Below are positions 42,809-51,826 of a stretch of DNA of 64,000 bases, in pieces. The stretch is from the NCBI RefSeq assembly GCF_021261325.1, contig NZ_JAJSBI010000015.1, positions 1 through 64,000 of the forward strand. Reading direction: 5' to 3'. Both the position numbers and the translations under genes were made by a program. The DNA is from Streptomyces guryensis. Its GTDB lineage: Bacteria; Actinomycetota; Actinomycetes; Streptomycetales; Streptomycetaceae. The first letter of the stretch is position 1; each line of letters begins with the position of its first letter. A model generated the notes under the pieces. That model was not told the origin of the DNA and ran no database searches. It saw nothing but the letters and a program-made list of their open reading frames with translations.

Positions 42809-44227
42809 TCAGACGGCGGGTCCGTCGGGTGCGATCCGGCTTCGTACCGCGGTCTGCACTTCGGCTTCCTCGGCCGGATCGGCGGCGAGCCGGCGGAGCT
42901 GTTCGACGACCCGTGCGTCACCGGTCTCGGCGTGCCGGGCGGCGATTTCGCGGGTGGTCTCCTCGCAGTCCCAGAGGCACTCGACGGCGAAGCCCGCCGG
43001 GAAGGAGGGGTCGGTTGCGGCCAGGGCGCGGGCGGCCCGTCCGCGGAGATGGGAGGAGGCGGTTTCGCGATAGATATGGCGCAGTACGGGAGCGGCGCAG
43101 GCGATGCCGAGCCGGCCGGTGCCGTCGACAAGGGTCCACAGGGTCGGGGCGTCCGGCCCTTCGCCCCGTACGGCTTCGCGCAACGCACCGAGGACGAGGT
43201 CCTTGTCCTCGGTCCCCCCGCGGCAGGCGAGCATACGGCCGGCGGCGGCACCGAGGGGGTCGGGCCGGTGGGCCCAGCCGCGGGCCCGGTCGACGGCGGC
43301 GACGCTGCGCATCCGTTCGAATGCGTCGACGGCGGCCTCCACGACGGCCGGTGAGCCGGTGAGCACGGCACCCTCGATCAGGTCGAGAGCGTCGGGGTCA
43401 TTGCTGTCGGCGAGATAGCGCAGCGCGGTACAGCGGGCTCCGTCGGTGCCGCCCTTGGCGGCCTGGACGATCTCGGGCCGGTCCTCAGGGCCGGCGACGG
43501 CGGTGAGGCAGCGGGCGGCCGGGACGTGCAGCGCGGCGCCGCGTTCGACGCCCTGCTGGGCCCACTCGAACACGGCCTGCACGCTCCACCCCGGACGGGG
43601 CCCGGATGGTCGCATCTGCCGCTGCCAGCGGTCGAAGCAGCCGGTCTCCTGAGCGGCACGCACACGCGTGGCGATCGATTCGCGCGGGTCCTGCGCCCAC
43701 AGCCGCCACGGCCGGGGTTCGAAGGCGTCCCGCACGACGACGGCCAGCTCGGCCTCGCCCTCGGCGTCGGTGGCAAAGCGGGCCAGCACGGGAGCGGCGA
43801 GGGCCCCTAGCCCGGCGTCGTCGTCGCGCAGCGCCAGCTCGTCGAGGGCCCAGGCCCAGTTGGAGCCGGAGGCGGCGTACCTGCGCAGCAGTTCGAGCGC
43901 GTCCCGCCTGCCGTAGGAGGCGAGGTGGCCGAGGACGGCCAGGGCCAGTCCCGTGCGGGACTCCTCGGTGTCGAAGACGTCCTCGACGTCGAAGAGGTGC
44001 GCCTCGATCTCGTCCAGCTCGCCGTTCAGGTCGAGGTAGAGACGGGCGTAGTAGAGGGAGCGGTTCTCCACCTGCCAGTCGTGGCGGGGATCGCGCAGCA
44101 CACAGTGGTTCAGCGCCGCAAGCGCCTCGGGGCGCGGGGCGGTGAGCGCGTGCAGTGTGCCGTCGCCGCGGCCCCGCTGGAGCAGGCCGAGCAGCGTACC
44201 GCTGGGCGCTATGACCGGATCGAACAT
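42809..44227 (-). CDS. HEAT-repeat-like protein
   Basis: 472 residues from the ATG at 44227 (GAGG 9 bases upstream); longer starts add a basic non-conserved stretch. The chain is a series of alpha-helical pairs with recurrent A-x-RxLA and VVEAAVDAFERMRSVAAV segments, as in PBS-lyase-type HEAT repeats, especially at 270-460. No catalytic motif. HEAT solenoids usually bind proteins or nucleic acid. It stands alone with a 302-bp gap to the ankyrin-repeat gene upstream on the same strand. Confidence 0.75.
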   Translation of the reverse strand: MFDPVIAPSGTLLGLLQRGRGDGTLHALTAPRPEALAALNHCVLRDPRHDWQVENRSLYYARLYLDLNGELDEIEAHLFDVEDVFDTEESRTGLALAVLGHLASYGRRDALELLRRYAASGSNWAWALDELALRDDDAGLGALAAPVLARFATDAEGEAELAVVVRDAFEPRPWRLWAQDPRESIATRVRAAQETGCFDRWQRQMRPSGPRPGWSVQAVFEWAQQGVERGAALHVPAARCLTAVAGPEDRPEIVQAAKGGTDGARCTALRYLADSNDPDALDLIEGAVLTGSPAVVEAAVDAFERMRSVAAVDRARGWAHRPDPLGAAAGRMLACRGGTEDKDLVLGALREAVRGEGPDAPTLWTLVDGTGRLGIACAAPVLRHIYRETASSHLRGRAARALAATDPSFPAGFAVECLWDCEETTREIAARHAETGDARVVEQLRRLAADPAEEAEVQTAVRSRIAPDGPAV

Positions 44228-44528
44228 GGGAAACAGCCTCACATCAAGCGTCGACGCAACCGGGGAACACGCATTACCTGGCCGCGTGACACAACGTCGG
44301 GGCGCCCGCCGTCTCGTGCTTGCTGTTGACCATCTTCCTCTGCCTCTCGTCATTGGCCCTTGCGGACCGCATCACGGCCCGCGCGGTGCGGCAACACCTG
44401 CCCGACCATCACGTCCGTGAATCACGACGCCATGATGACTCGGCACTTCGACCTGCCGCGACCGAAATTTCGACGGCCCTGTACCGCCTCCCCCGTTTTC
44501 TGTGTTTTTACTGGTCAGAACATTCGGA
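44228..44528. other. 301-bp gap between the HEAT and ankyrin genes
   Basis: AT content is locally higher around 44450-44520 (TTTTCTGTGTTTTTACTGG), unusual here. A TTGACC at 44332 on the plus strand lacks a fitting -10. Plus-strand ORF traces running into the ankyrin gene have poor codon bias and are not called. Nothing else is supported. Confidence 0.4.
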
Positions 44529-44921
44529 TCAGTGTGCGCCGAACAGCTCGAGCAGTTCCGTCTTGCCGAACATCCGCGCCGTGTCGACGGCCGACGGGGT
44601 GCCCGCGGCCGGATCGGCACCGCCCTCCAGGAGGGCCCTGATCACTTCCGTCTCGCCCTTGAAGACAGCCCCGGCGAGCGGGGTCTGGCCCCGGTCGTTG
44701 ATCCGGTTGCCCTCCGCGCCCCGGGCGAGCAGGGCGCGCACCGCGTCCGCGTGTCCGTGGTAGGCGGCGAGCATCACGAGCGAGTCACCGCGGTCATTGG
44801 TGAGGTTGGCAGGAACGCCCGCGTCGACGTACGCCACAAGCGCCTCGGTCTGCCCCTGCCGGGCCAGATCGAAGATCTTGGTCGCCAGCTCCACGACCTC
44901 CGGGTCGGGGGCTTCAGTCAT
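44529..44921 (-). CDS. small ankyrin-repeat protein
   Basis: 130 residues made of about three ankyrin repeats: residues 40-70 (NDRGDSLVMLAAYHGHADAVRALLARGA), 73-103 (NDRGQTPLAGAVFKGETEVIRALLEGGA) and a partial last one, with the standard TPLA/LLE-GA spacing. Probably a protein-binding module in the cytosol; partner unknown. Divergent from smeA, so the 260-bp region 44922-45181 carries promoters for both. Confidence 0.85.
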   Translation of the reverse strand: MTEAPDPEVVELATKIFDLARQGQTEALVAYVDAGVPANLTNDRGDSLVMLAAYHGHADAVRALLARGAEGNRINDRGQTPLAGAVFKGETEVIRALLEGGADPAAGTPSAVDTARMFGKTELLELFGAH

Positions 44922-45181
44922 CGGCCGGACCGCCTCTCAATACAACCGTTCAGGTGAATCGCCAGGGTACTGGCTTCCGCGGCACATGACCCGGTGCACC
45001 GGAGGTAAAGATCACCACATACCAGGCAGGACACGGGGGTCCGGCCCGGCTGTCCCGAGACGGCTCGACCACCTGAGGGAAATGTGCCGAGATTCATCCA
45101 TTTGCACCTTTAATAGTATGGATACATGCTGTGATCCTGGAAGTACTCATGGTGACTGTCCCCGTGAACCAGGAGAAAAAA

Positions 45182-45376
45182 ATGATCTTGTCCATCTCCG
45201 GCGTGGTCCTGCTCGGCATCATCGTCTTCCTCTTCTTCCGCAAGGACGGTCTGAAGGCCTCGCACATGCTGGTCTCGGCCCTGTTCGGCTTCTACCTCGC
45301 GAGCACCGCGATCGCCCCGAGCATCAAGGCGGGCGGTGAGAGCCTCGCGAGCCTCCTCGGCGGCATCAAGTTCTGA
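45182..45376 (+). CDS. smeA: SmeA, small sporulation membrane protein
   Basis: 64 residues with two hydrophobic segments (ILSISGVVLLGIIVFLFF and HMLVSALFGFYLASTAI). AGGAG stands 6 bases before the ATG. Its size, sequence style and position directly before an SffA-type gene match SmeA of S. coelicolor, reported (Ausmees and colleagues, 2007) to localise at sporulation septa and to recruit SffA. The upstream region 45090-45130 (TTGCACC ... TAGTATGGATACAT) is AT-rich and may hold the sporulation-timed promoter. SffA starts 40 bp downstream. Confidence 0.85.
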   Translation: MILSISGVVLLGIIVFLFFRKDGLKASHMLVSALFGFYLASTAIAPSIKAGGESLASLLGGIKF

Positions 45377-45416
45377 CGCCACCCCTCCCGCCCGTACGCA
45401 CCACCAGGAGAATGCA

Positions 45417-47084
45417 GTGGCCCGGCGCCCCCTCCCCCGCATCCTGAGCAAGGACAACGCGCAGATCGCCCGGATGCAGATCGCCCGGAGCCGGGAGCTG
45501 GCCCGGACGGCGGCCGACAGCGCCACAGACGTCCTCCACCCGCTGATCACGATCACCCGCGGTCTGCGCCGACTGGCGGCGGCCGCGCGGCACAAGTGGG
45601 CCGACACCCCCAAGGACAGGCGCGGGCCGCTGCTGTTCCTGGCAGCCTCGGTGGTGCTGGTGGTGGCACTCGTGCCCTATGGCCCGCTGCTCGCCGTCAT
45701 CGGTCTGATGACGGCGGCAGCCCTGCACGGCCGGGACCGCGAACCGGCGGCACCCGAAGGGCCCGACGAGTCCCAGGTGCAGCGCCTCAAGTCGCTGTAC
45801 GAGGCCCTGATCCCGTACTTCTCGATCCCCGAGGACCCCTCCCCCCTGTACGCCCACGGCGGCGAGTGGGAGAAGGCCTTTCCCGCGTACGAGTTCGACG
45901 AGTCGGGCCGGGTCACCCACCTCGTCATCCGCTACCCGGCGTACTTCACCGACGGCGAGGCCGAGTCCCGCACCAGGATCGAGCAGTTGCTGCACGCCAA
46001 GTCGGGACGGGGCCGCGAGTACCACTTCGCGTGGGAGGAAGAGGGCAACGAGCTCGCGGTCACGGTGCTGCCTCCGCTGCCCACCGACATCGCCGCCCAG
46101 CGATTCGTCACGGCGCCGGGCGAGACGGTCCTCGGCTTCACGGACCCCACCCAGGTCCAGCGCACCCTTCCCCTCACCTACGGGGAGAACAGACGCGATG
46201 TTCCGCCGGTCGTCTGGCGCACCGGCATCCGCTCCACCGCACCACACCTCCTGATCATGGGCCAGCCCGGCAGCGGCACCTCGACCCTGCTGCGCTCCCT
46301 CGCACTGCAGGCGCTCCAGCACGGCGACGTCGTGATCGTCGAGGGGGGCACCGGCGAGTACGCGTGCCTGACCGGCCGCAACGGCGTCCTGGCCGTCGAG
46401 TGCGGGCTGACCGGGGCGCTGACAAGCCTTGAGTGGGCCGCCCTCGAGACGGAGCGCCGGCTCATCGCCGCGAACCGCGCCCGGCAGGCAGGCCACCCGC
46501 CGCCGGAGGACACCAAGCGTCCACTGTGGCTCCTCCTGGACCGCCCCAGCGCCTTCACCCACCTCGCCGCCGCGGACGGCCGCGAGGACCCGCAGTCCCT
46601 GCTCCAGGTCCCGCTCCGGCACGGCCGCGCGGTGAACGTGACGGTCGTGGTGGGCGAACAGTTCGACCACGCCGAAGCACTCAGCGATGACGTACGGCAG
46701 CACACGCGCGCGCGTGTCGTCCTCGGCCCCGCCACGGCCGAGCAGTTGTCAGGGGTCCTGGGGGCCCTTCCGCCCACGACTCCGGCCGTCGATGTCCCGC
46801 CCGGCCGCGGTTACGCCCGTCTCGGCACCGGTCCGGTGCACCGGCTTCAGGTGCCGTCGACTCCTGACCCGTACGACGACACGACGAGCGACGCGCACCG
46901 GAGGGCGGTGCTGGCGCTGCTGCCGCCGCGGACCGCACCGGTCGACCAGGAACCGGCCGAGGCAAAGACCCTTCTTGCGGCCGTGCCCGTCGAGGCCGTA
47001 CCCGTCGAGGCCGTGCCTCTCGACGAGGAGCCGGTGGAGGCAGAGCCGGTGTCTGCGAAGGCCATGGCGGCGGAGGCGCCGTAG
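45417..47084 (+). CDS. sffA: SffA, SpoIIIE/FtsK-like protein with degenerate ATPase motifs
   Basis: 555 residues from a GTG with AGGAG 6 bases upstream. N-terminal membrane hairpin (71-105), a middle domain, then a RecA-like core: Walker A position GQPGSGTST (282-290) has threonine in place of the essential lysine, and the Walker B-like WLLLDRPS (371-378) has DR rather than DE or DD. The tail holds short VEAVPVEAVP repeats and acidic residues. In S. coelicolor SffA is targeted to septa by SmeA and contributes to sporulation. Whether the lost lysine is normal for SffA orthologues I cannot say from here. Confidence 0.82.
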   Translation: MARRPLPRILSKDNAQIARMQIARSRELARTAADSATDVLHPLITITRGLRRLAAAARHKWADTPKDRRGPLLFLAASVVLVVALVPYGPLLAVIGLMTAAALHGRDREPAAPEGPDESQVQRLKSLYEALIPYFSIPEDPSPLYAHGGEWEKAFPAYEFDESGRVTHLVIRYPAYFTDGEAESRTRIEQLLHAKSGRGREYHFAWEEEGNELAVTVLPPLPTDIAAQRFVTAPGETVLGFTDPTQVQRTLPLTYGENRRDVPPVVWRTGIRSTAPHLLIMGQPGSGTSTLLRSLALQALQHGDVVIVEGGTGEYACLTGRNGVLAVECGLTGALTSLEWAALETERRLIAANRARQAGHPPPEDTKRPLWLLLDRPSAFTHLAAADGREDPQSLLQVPLRHGRAVNVTVVVGEQFDHAEALSDDVRQHTRARVVLGPATAEQLSGVLGALPPTTPAVDVPPGRGYARLGTGPVHRLQVPSTPDPYDDTTSDAHRRAVLALLPPRTAPVDQEPAEAKTLLAAVPVEAVPVEAVPLDEEPVEAEPVSAKAMAAEAP

Positions 47085-47146
47085 GTTCACCGCCCGGGGC
47101 CGCGGTCCTGGGGACCGACGCCCGCCCCGGCAGAAACCGCCCGCAG

Positions 47147-48646
47147 CTACGCCACGAAAGTCCGCGGCGACTCCCCGCCCCCCGACACCCCGCTCGCCAC
47201 CAACCGCGCCGCAGCGGCCAGCCGCACCGCCGCCTCGTCGGCGACCGCACCGGCCACGGTGAACGGCAGCCGCACATACCCCTCGAAGGCACCGTCGACC
47301 CCGAAGCGCGGCCCGGACGGCACCCGCACCCCGACCCGCTCCCCGACCTCGGCGAGCCGGGAGCCCGACAGCCCCCCGGTCCGCACCCACAGCGTCAGTC
47401 CGCCCCTCGGGACCTCGAACTCCCAGTCGGGCAGCTCCCGCCGCACCGCGGTGACCAGCGCGTCCCTGTTCTCCCGGGCCTGCCCGCGCCGCACTTCCAC
47501 GGCCTGCTCCCAACCTCCGGTGCTGAACAGCCAGTTCACGGCGAGCTGCTCCAGTACCGGGGTGCCCAGATCGGCGTACGCGCGCGCGGCGACCAGGCTG
47601 CGGATCACATCCGGTGCCGCGCGCACCCAGCCGATGCGCATCCCCGCCCAGAAGGCCTTGCTGGCCGAGCCGACGGTGATCACCGTGGAGCCGGCAGGGT
47701 CGAAGGCACACACGGGCCGCGGCATCTCGACACCTTCGTCCAGCCAGAGCTCGCTCATCGTCTCGTCGGCGATCAGCACCGTCCCCGCCGACCGGGCCGC
47801 CTCCACGAGCTGACGCCGCTGGTCGTCGTCGGCGAGGGCGCCGGTCGGATTGTGGAAGTCGGCGACGATGTACGCGATCCGGGGTGCGGCGTCACGCAGC
47901 ACCTGCCGCCAGCGGTCCAGGTCCCAGCCGGTCAGCCCCTCGGCCATCGCCACGGGCACCAGCCGCGCCCCCGCCTCCCGCATCAGCTGGAGGATGTTGG
48001 CGTACGACGGCGACTCGACGGCGACGCGCTCGCCCCGGCCGGCGAAGAGGTGGCAGATCGCGTCGATCGCGCCCATGGCTCCCGTCGTCACCATGATCTG
48101 CTCGGGCATCGTCGGGATCCCGCGTGCGGTGTACCGGTCGGCGATCATCGAGCGCAGCGCGGGCAGCCCGGCCGGGTAGTCGCCGTGGGTGTGGGCGTAC
48201 GGGGGCAGTTCCTCCAGGGCGCCCTGGACCGCGCGGGTCAGCCACGGCTCGGGCGCGGGAAGCGCCGCGGTGCCCAAGTCGATCATCGAGCCCAGGGCCT
48301 CGGGCGGCAGGGGTTCCAGGCCGCGCGCGGGGAGCGGGTTCCCGGCCGGTACGGCGGTCCAGCTGCCGGCGCCGCGCCGGGACTCCAGGAATCCCTCGCT
48401 GCGCAGCGCCTCGTAGGCCGCCGCGACCGTCGTGCGGCTGACGGACAGGGACAGAGCCAGCTCGCGCTCGGCGGGCAGCCGGGCGGCCACCGGAACGCGG
48501 CCCTCCAGCACCAGCAGCCGGATGCCGTCGGCCAGCGCACGATAGGCGGGCGGGCGGCGCGTCCCGGGGCCGGCCGGGCGGTCCTGCTGGGAGTTGAGCA
48601 GCCGGGCGAGCTGCGCCGCCCCCATCGCCGAGGTCCACGACGCCAT
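47147..48646 (-). CDS. MocR-type regulator, YczR-like
   Basis: 499 residues. N-terminal winged helix (LPAERELALSLSVSRTTVAAAYEALRSEGFLESR) and aminotransferase-like body with the PLP-lysine loop ITVGSASKAFWAGMRIGW. It is divergent from a YczE-type membrane protein; this MocR-YczE pairing is a known class (YczR controlling yczE). ATG at 48646 has GGTGGA about 8 bases upstream; the ORF extends 17 codons further without a ribosome site. An 8-bp CAGTCCAC repeat occurs at 48653-48660 and 48717-48724 in the shared promoter region, a possible direct-repeat operator. Confidence 0.87.
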   Translation of the reverse strand: MASWTSAMGAAQLARLLNSQQDRPAGPGTRRPPAYRALADGIRLLVLEGRVPVAARLPAERELALSLSVSRTTVAAAYEALRSEGFLESRRGAGSWTAVPAGNPLPARGLEPLPPEALGSMIDLGTAALPAPEPWLTRAVQGALEELPPYAHTHGDYPAGLPALRSMIADRYTARGIPTMPEQIMVTTGAMGAIDAICHLFAGRGERVAVESPSYANILQLMREAGARLVPVAMAEGLTGWDLDRWRQVLRDAAPRIAYIVADFHNPTGALADDDQRRQLVEAARSAGTVLIADETMSELWLDEGVEMPRPVCAFDPAGSTVITVGSASKAFWAGMRIGWVRAAPDVIRSLVAARAYADLGTPVLEQLAVNWLFSTGGWEQAVEVRRGQARENRDALVTAVRRELPDWEFEVPRGGLTLWVRTGGLSGSRLAEVGERVGVRVPSGPRFGVDGAFEGYVRLPFTVAGAVADEAAVRLAAAARLVASGVSGGGESPRTFVA

Positions 48647-48744
48647 GGAAATCAGTCCACCTTCCCTGAATTGGCCATGGATGATGTTTCCACCCAAGCC
48701 TCAGGGTGTCACGAACCAGTCCACTACGACCACGGGGGCACCTC

Positions 48745-49398
48745 TTGTCCACGAAGAACCGTCTCGGACGACGGTTGATCCAGCTCTACGTCGGGCTCGC
48801 GCTGTACGGCGTGAGTTCCGCACTCCTCGTGGAGGCGGGCCTGGGACTCGAACCCTGGGGGGTGCTGCACCAGGGCCTGGCCAGGCTCACCGGCCTGACC
48901 ATCGGTGTCGTGTCGATCGTCGTGGGCGCGGCGGTGCTGCTGCTGTGGATCCCGCTGCGCCAGCGCCCGGGCCTCGGCACGGTCTCCAATGTCTTCGCCG
49001 TCGGCCTCACCATGGACGGCACGCTCGCCCTCGTCCCGGCCGTGCACTCCCTGGCCGTACGGATCCCTCTCCTGCTGGCCGGCATCCTGCTCAACGGCGT
49101 GGCCACCGGGCTCTACATCTCCGCCCGTTTCGGGCCGGGCCCGCGGGACGGGCTGATGACGGGCCTGCACCGGCGCACCGGCCGCTCGATCCGGCTGATG
49201 CGGACGGCGATCGAGCTGGCGGTCGTCGCGACCGGCTTCACCCTCGGCGGCACCGTCGGCATCGGCACGGTCCTCTACGCGGTGTCGATCGGCCCGCTCG
49301 CCCAGCTCTTCCTGCGGGTGTTCGACGTCCCGCCGGCATCCGGCGGCAGCACGGTGGTTGCCGAAGGGCAACCCGCCGGGGCCATACTGCGACGGTGA
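48745..49398 (+). CDS. YczE/YitT-like membrane protein
   Basis: 217 residues with about five or six hydrophobic segments (LIQLYVGLALYGVSSALLVEAGL, VVSIVVGAAVLLLWIPL, IPLLLAGILLNGVATGLYI and others) and the family motif GLEPWGVLHQGL. I use the TTG at 48745 (GGGGG 6 bases upstream); a GTG at 48706 is possible. Function of YczE proteins is unknown. Overlaps the glycerophosphodiesterase gene by GTGA. Confidence 0.83.
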   Translation: MSTKNRLGRRLIQLYVGLALYGVSSALLVEAGLGLEPWGVLHQGLARLTGLTIGVVSIVVGAAVLLLWIPLRQRPGLGTVSNVFAVGLTMDGTLALVPAVHSLAVRIPLLLAGILLNGVATGLYISARFGPGPRDGLMTGLHRRTGRSIRLMRTAIELAVVATGFTLGGTVGIGTVLYAVSIGPLAQLFLRVFDVPPASGGSTVVAEGQPAGAILRR

Positions 49399-50162
49399 CC
49401 ACCCGGATACGCCACCCCTATCTCGACCATCCCGGCCCGATCGCCTTCGCCCACCGGGGCGGGGCAGCGGACGGCCTGGAGAACACCGTGCTGCAGTTCC
49501 GGCGGGCGGTGGAGGCGGGCTACCGCTACATCGAGACCGACGTCCACACGACGGCGGACGGCAGGCTGGTCGCCTTCCACGACTCGACCCTGGACCGGAT
49601 GACGGACGGCGCGGGGCGCATAGCGGACCTGCCGTGGAAGGACGTGAGCCACGCGCGCGTGGCGGGCAAGGAGCCGGTGCCCCTCTTCGAGGAGCTGCTG
49701 GAGACCTTCCCCGAGGTGCGCTGGAACGTCGACCTCAAGGCGGAGACCTCGCTCCACCCCTTCCTGGACCTGATCGAGCGCACGCGCGCGTGGGACCGGA
49801 TCTGCGTCGGCTCGTTCTCCGAGGCGCGCGTGGTGCGTGCCCAGCGGCTGGCAGGTCCGCGCCTGGCGACGTCGTACGGCACACGTGGGGTGCTCAACCT
49901 GCGGCTGCGCTCCTGGGGCGTCCCGGCCGCGCTGCGCGCCTCCGCGGTCGCCGCTCAGGTGCCCGAGGCGCAGTCCGGCATCCAGGTCGTCGACCACCGC
50001 TTCGTCCGCGCCGCCCACGCGCGCGGGCTGCAGGTGCACGTGTGGACCATCAACGAGCCCGATCGCATGCACCGGCTCCTGGACCTGGGAGTCGATGGCA
50101 TCATGACCGATCACATCGACACGTTGCGCAAGGTCATGGAAGAACGCGGCGTCTGGGCCTGA
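49395..50162 (+). CDS. glycerophosphodiester phosphodiesterase
   Basis: 255 residues, the usual length of a cytosolic GDPD/PI-PLC-X-like enzyme, hydrolysing glycerophosphodiesters to sn-glycerol-3-phosphate and an alcohol. Catalytic and metal motifs: AFAHRGGAADGLENT (H, R), GYRYIETDVHTTADGRLVAFHD (E, D, H) and the substrate-side WNVDLK. No signal peptide. The GTG overlaps the YczE stop by 4 bases, which may be fortuitous coupling. Confidence 0.92.
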   Translation: MTTRIRHPYLDHPGPIAFAHRGGAADGLENTVLQFRRAVEAGYRYIETDVHTTADGRLVAFHDSTLDRMTDGAGRIADLPWKDVSHARVAGKEPVPLFEELLETFPEVRWNVDLKAETSLHPFLDLIERTRAWDRICVGSFSEARVVRAQRLAGPRLATSYGTRGVLNLRLRSWGVPAALRASAVAAQVPEAQSGIQVVDHRFVRAAHARGLQVHVWTINEPDRMHRLLDLGVDGIMTDHIDTLRKVMEERGVWA

Positions 50163-50224
50163 GCTCCCGGCGGCCCCTCCCCCGAGCCTTCGCACGGCAC
50201 TTCAGCGGGGAAGCGAGGGCACGG

Positions 50225-51559
50225 GTGAGCACCGACACCGTGCGGACGGACGTCATCGACAGGCGGCGCGAGCAGCGCGGCTGGTACTTCTACGACTGGG
50301 CCTGTTCCGTCTACTCGACGAGCGTGCTCACCGTGTTCCTGGGCCCCTATCTGACGGCGGTCGCCAAGTCGGCGGCGGACCCGGACGGTTTCGTGCATCC
50401 GCTGGGCATCCCGGTGCGCGCCGGCTCGTTCTTCGCGTACTGCGTCTCCGCGTCCGTGATCGTGTCGATCCTGGTGATGCCGCTGGTGGGCGCGGCAGCT
50501 GACCGCACGGGACGGAAGAAGCCGCTGCTCGCCGCCTGCGCCTACGTGGGAGCGACGGCCACCACGGGCCTGTTCTTCCTGTCCGGGGACCGCTATCTGC
50601 TGGGCGGCCTCCTGCTGATCGTCGCCAACTCGTCCGTGGCCGTCTCGATGGTCGTCTACAACTCCTACCTGCCCCAGATCGCACCGCCCGAGGACCGCGA
50701 CAGGGTCTCCTCGCGCGGGTGGGCGTTCGGCTACGCGGCCGGCTCGTCGATGCTGGTCGTGAACCTGGTGCTGTTCACCGGGCACGACTCCTTCGGTGTC
50801 TCCGAGTCGACGGCGGTGCGCATCTGCCTGGCCTCCGCGGGCCTGTGGTGGGGCGCCTTCACCCTCGTACCGCTGAAGCGTCTGCGCGACCGCCGTACGA
50901 CGTACACGGCGCCGGCGGTGCACGGCTGGCGGCAGCTGGCGTCCACCGTCCGGGACATGCGCGGCAAACCGCTCACCCTCGCCTTTCTTCTCGCCTACCT
51001 CATCTACAACGACGGCATCCAGACGGTGATCTCCCAGGCGTCGGTGTACGGCTCCCAGGAGCTGGGCCTGAGCCAGTCCACGCTGATCACGGCCGTGCTG
51101 ATGGTCCAGCTGCTGGCGGTGGCGGGCGCGCTGGGGATGGGAAGGCTGGCCCGGACGTACGGAACCAAGCGCACGATCCTCGGCTCGCTGGTGGCGTGGA
51201 CCGTGACCCTGGGGGCGGGGTACTTCCTGCCGGCCGGAGCACCGGTGTGGTTCTTCGTGCTGGCGTCCGGGATCGGTCTCGTGCTGGGCGGCAGCCAGGC
51301 CCTGTCCCGCTCCCTGTTCTCGCATCTGGTTCCGCCCGGCAAAGAGGCCGAGTACTTCTCGGCGTACGAGATGAGCGACAGGGGCATGAGCTGGCTGGGA
51401 CCGCTTCTGTTCGGGATCACCTACCAGTTGACCGGAAGTTATCGCGACGCGATCATCTCGCTCGTGGCCTTCTTCGTCATCGGATTTGCCCTGCTCGCAC
51501 GGGTTCCGGTGCGGCAGGCGATCTTGGATGCAGGCAATCCGGTTCCCGAGACGATTTAG
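50225..51559 (+). CDS. MFS transporter of the UMF1 (Atg22-like) family
   Basis: 444 residues with about twelve membrane helices; the N-terminal WYFYDWACSVYSTSVLTVF is the diagnostic start of the UMF1/Atg22 family, whose eukaryotic members export amino acids from vacuoles. Other marks: GAAADRTGRKKPLL and YNSYLPQIAPPEDRDRVSSRGWAFGYAAGS. GTG at 50225, 62 bp after the GDPD stop, so co-transcription is likely. Substrate unknown. Confidence 0.87.
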   Translation: MSTDTVRTDVIDRRREQRGWYFYDWACSVYSTSVLTVFLGPYLTAVAKSAADPDGFVHPLGIPVRAGSFFAYCVSASVIVSILVMPLVGAAADRTGRKKPLLAACAYVGATATTGLFFLSGDRYLLGGLLLIVANSSVAVSMVVYNSYLPQIAPPEDRDRVSSRGWAFGYAAGSSMLVVNLVLFTGHDSFGVSESTAVRICLASAGLWWGAFTLVPLKRLRDRRTTYTAPAVHGWRQLASTVRDMRGKPLTLAFLLAYLIYNDGIQTVISQASVYGSQELGLSQSTLITAVLMVQLLAVAGALGMGRLARTYGTKRTILGSLVAWTVTLGAGYFLPAGAPVWFFVLASGIGLVLGGSQALSRSLFSHLVPPGKEAEYFSAYEMSDRGMSWLGPLLFGITYQLTGSYRDAIISLVAFFVIGFALLARVPVRQAILDAGNPVPETI

Positions 51560-51583
51560 CACTCGCGGCGAAAGGGCTGTAGT

Positions 51584-51609
51584 GTACGCGTTTGGCCTGC
51601 CAGGCGTAC
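51584..51609. terminator. interrupted hairpin after the UMF1 gene
   Basis: GTACGC (51584-51589) and GCGTAC (51604-51609) flank TGG-N4-CCA inner arms, giving a bulged stem 25 bases past the stop codon. The same stretch contains TAGTGT with TTAGCA 18 bp upstream, so it could alternatively be an rbpA vegetative promoter. Confidence 0.35.
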
Positions 51610-51645
51610 CGTTACTGCGCGTCAAAGATGCCGAAACGCTGAGTG

Positions 51646-51663
51646 ACATCTGCTAGCAGATGT
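51646..51663. promoter_or_regulatory. 18-bp perfect palindrome upstream of rbpA
   Basis: ACATCTGCTAGCAGATGT is its own reverse complement, flanked by GTG and GAC. It lies 76 bp upstream of the SigR -35 box of rbpA and 87 bp past the UMF1 stop. It may be an operator or a terminator without T-tract; no known consensus comes to mind. Confidence 0.45.
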
Positions 51664-51738
51664 GACAAACCGGGCGCTGGTGGGTACAACAAGGGGCGGC
51701 TACGACGGCGACGCATGACCCGGAACGGGACACGGAAC

Positions 51739-51765
51739 GGGAATCTTTACCGCCGACCGGACGTT
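51739..51765 (+). promoter_or_regulatory. SigR-type promoter of rbpA
   Basis: GGGAAT (51739-51744), exactly 18 bases, then GTT (51763-51765): a perfect match to the published SigR consensus GGGAAT-N18-GTT used in thiol-oxidative stress. rbpA is a known SigR target in S. coelicolor. About 60 bases separate it from the rbpA ATG. Confidence 0.85.
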
Positions 51766-51826
51766 GACCGGATGACGACGACAGCGACACCTGTCCTGTG
51801 GGCGACAAGCCCGGGAGGCACGATTC

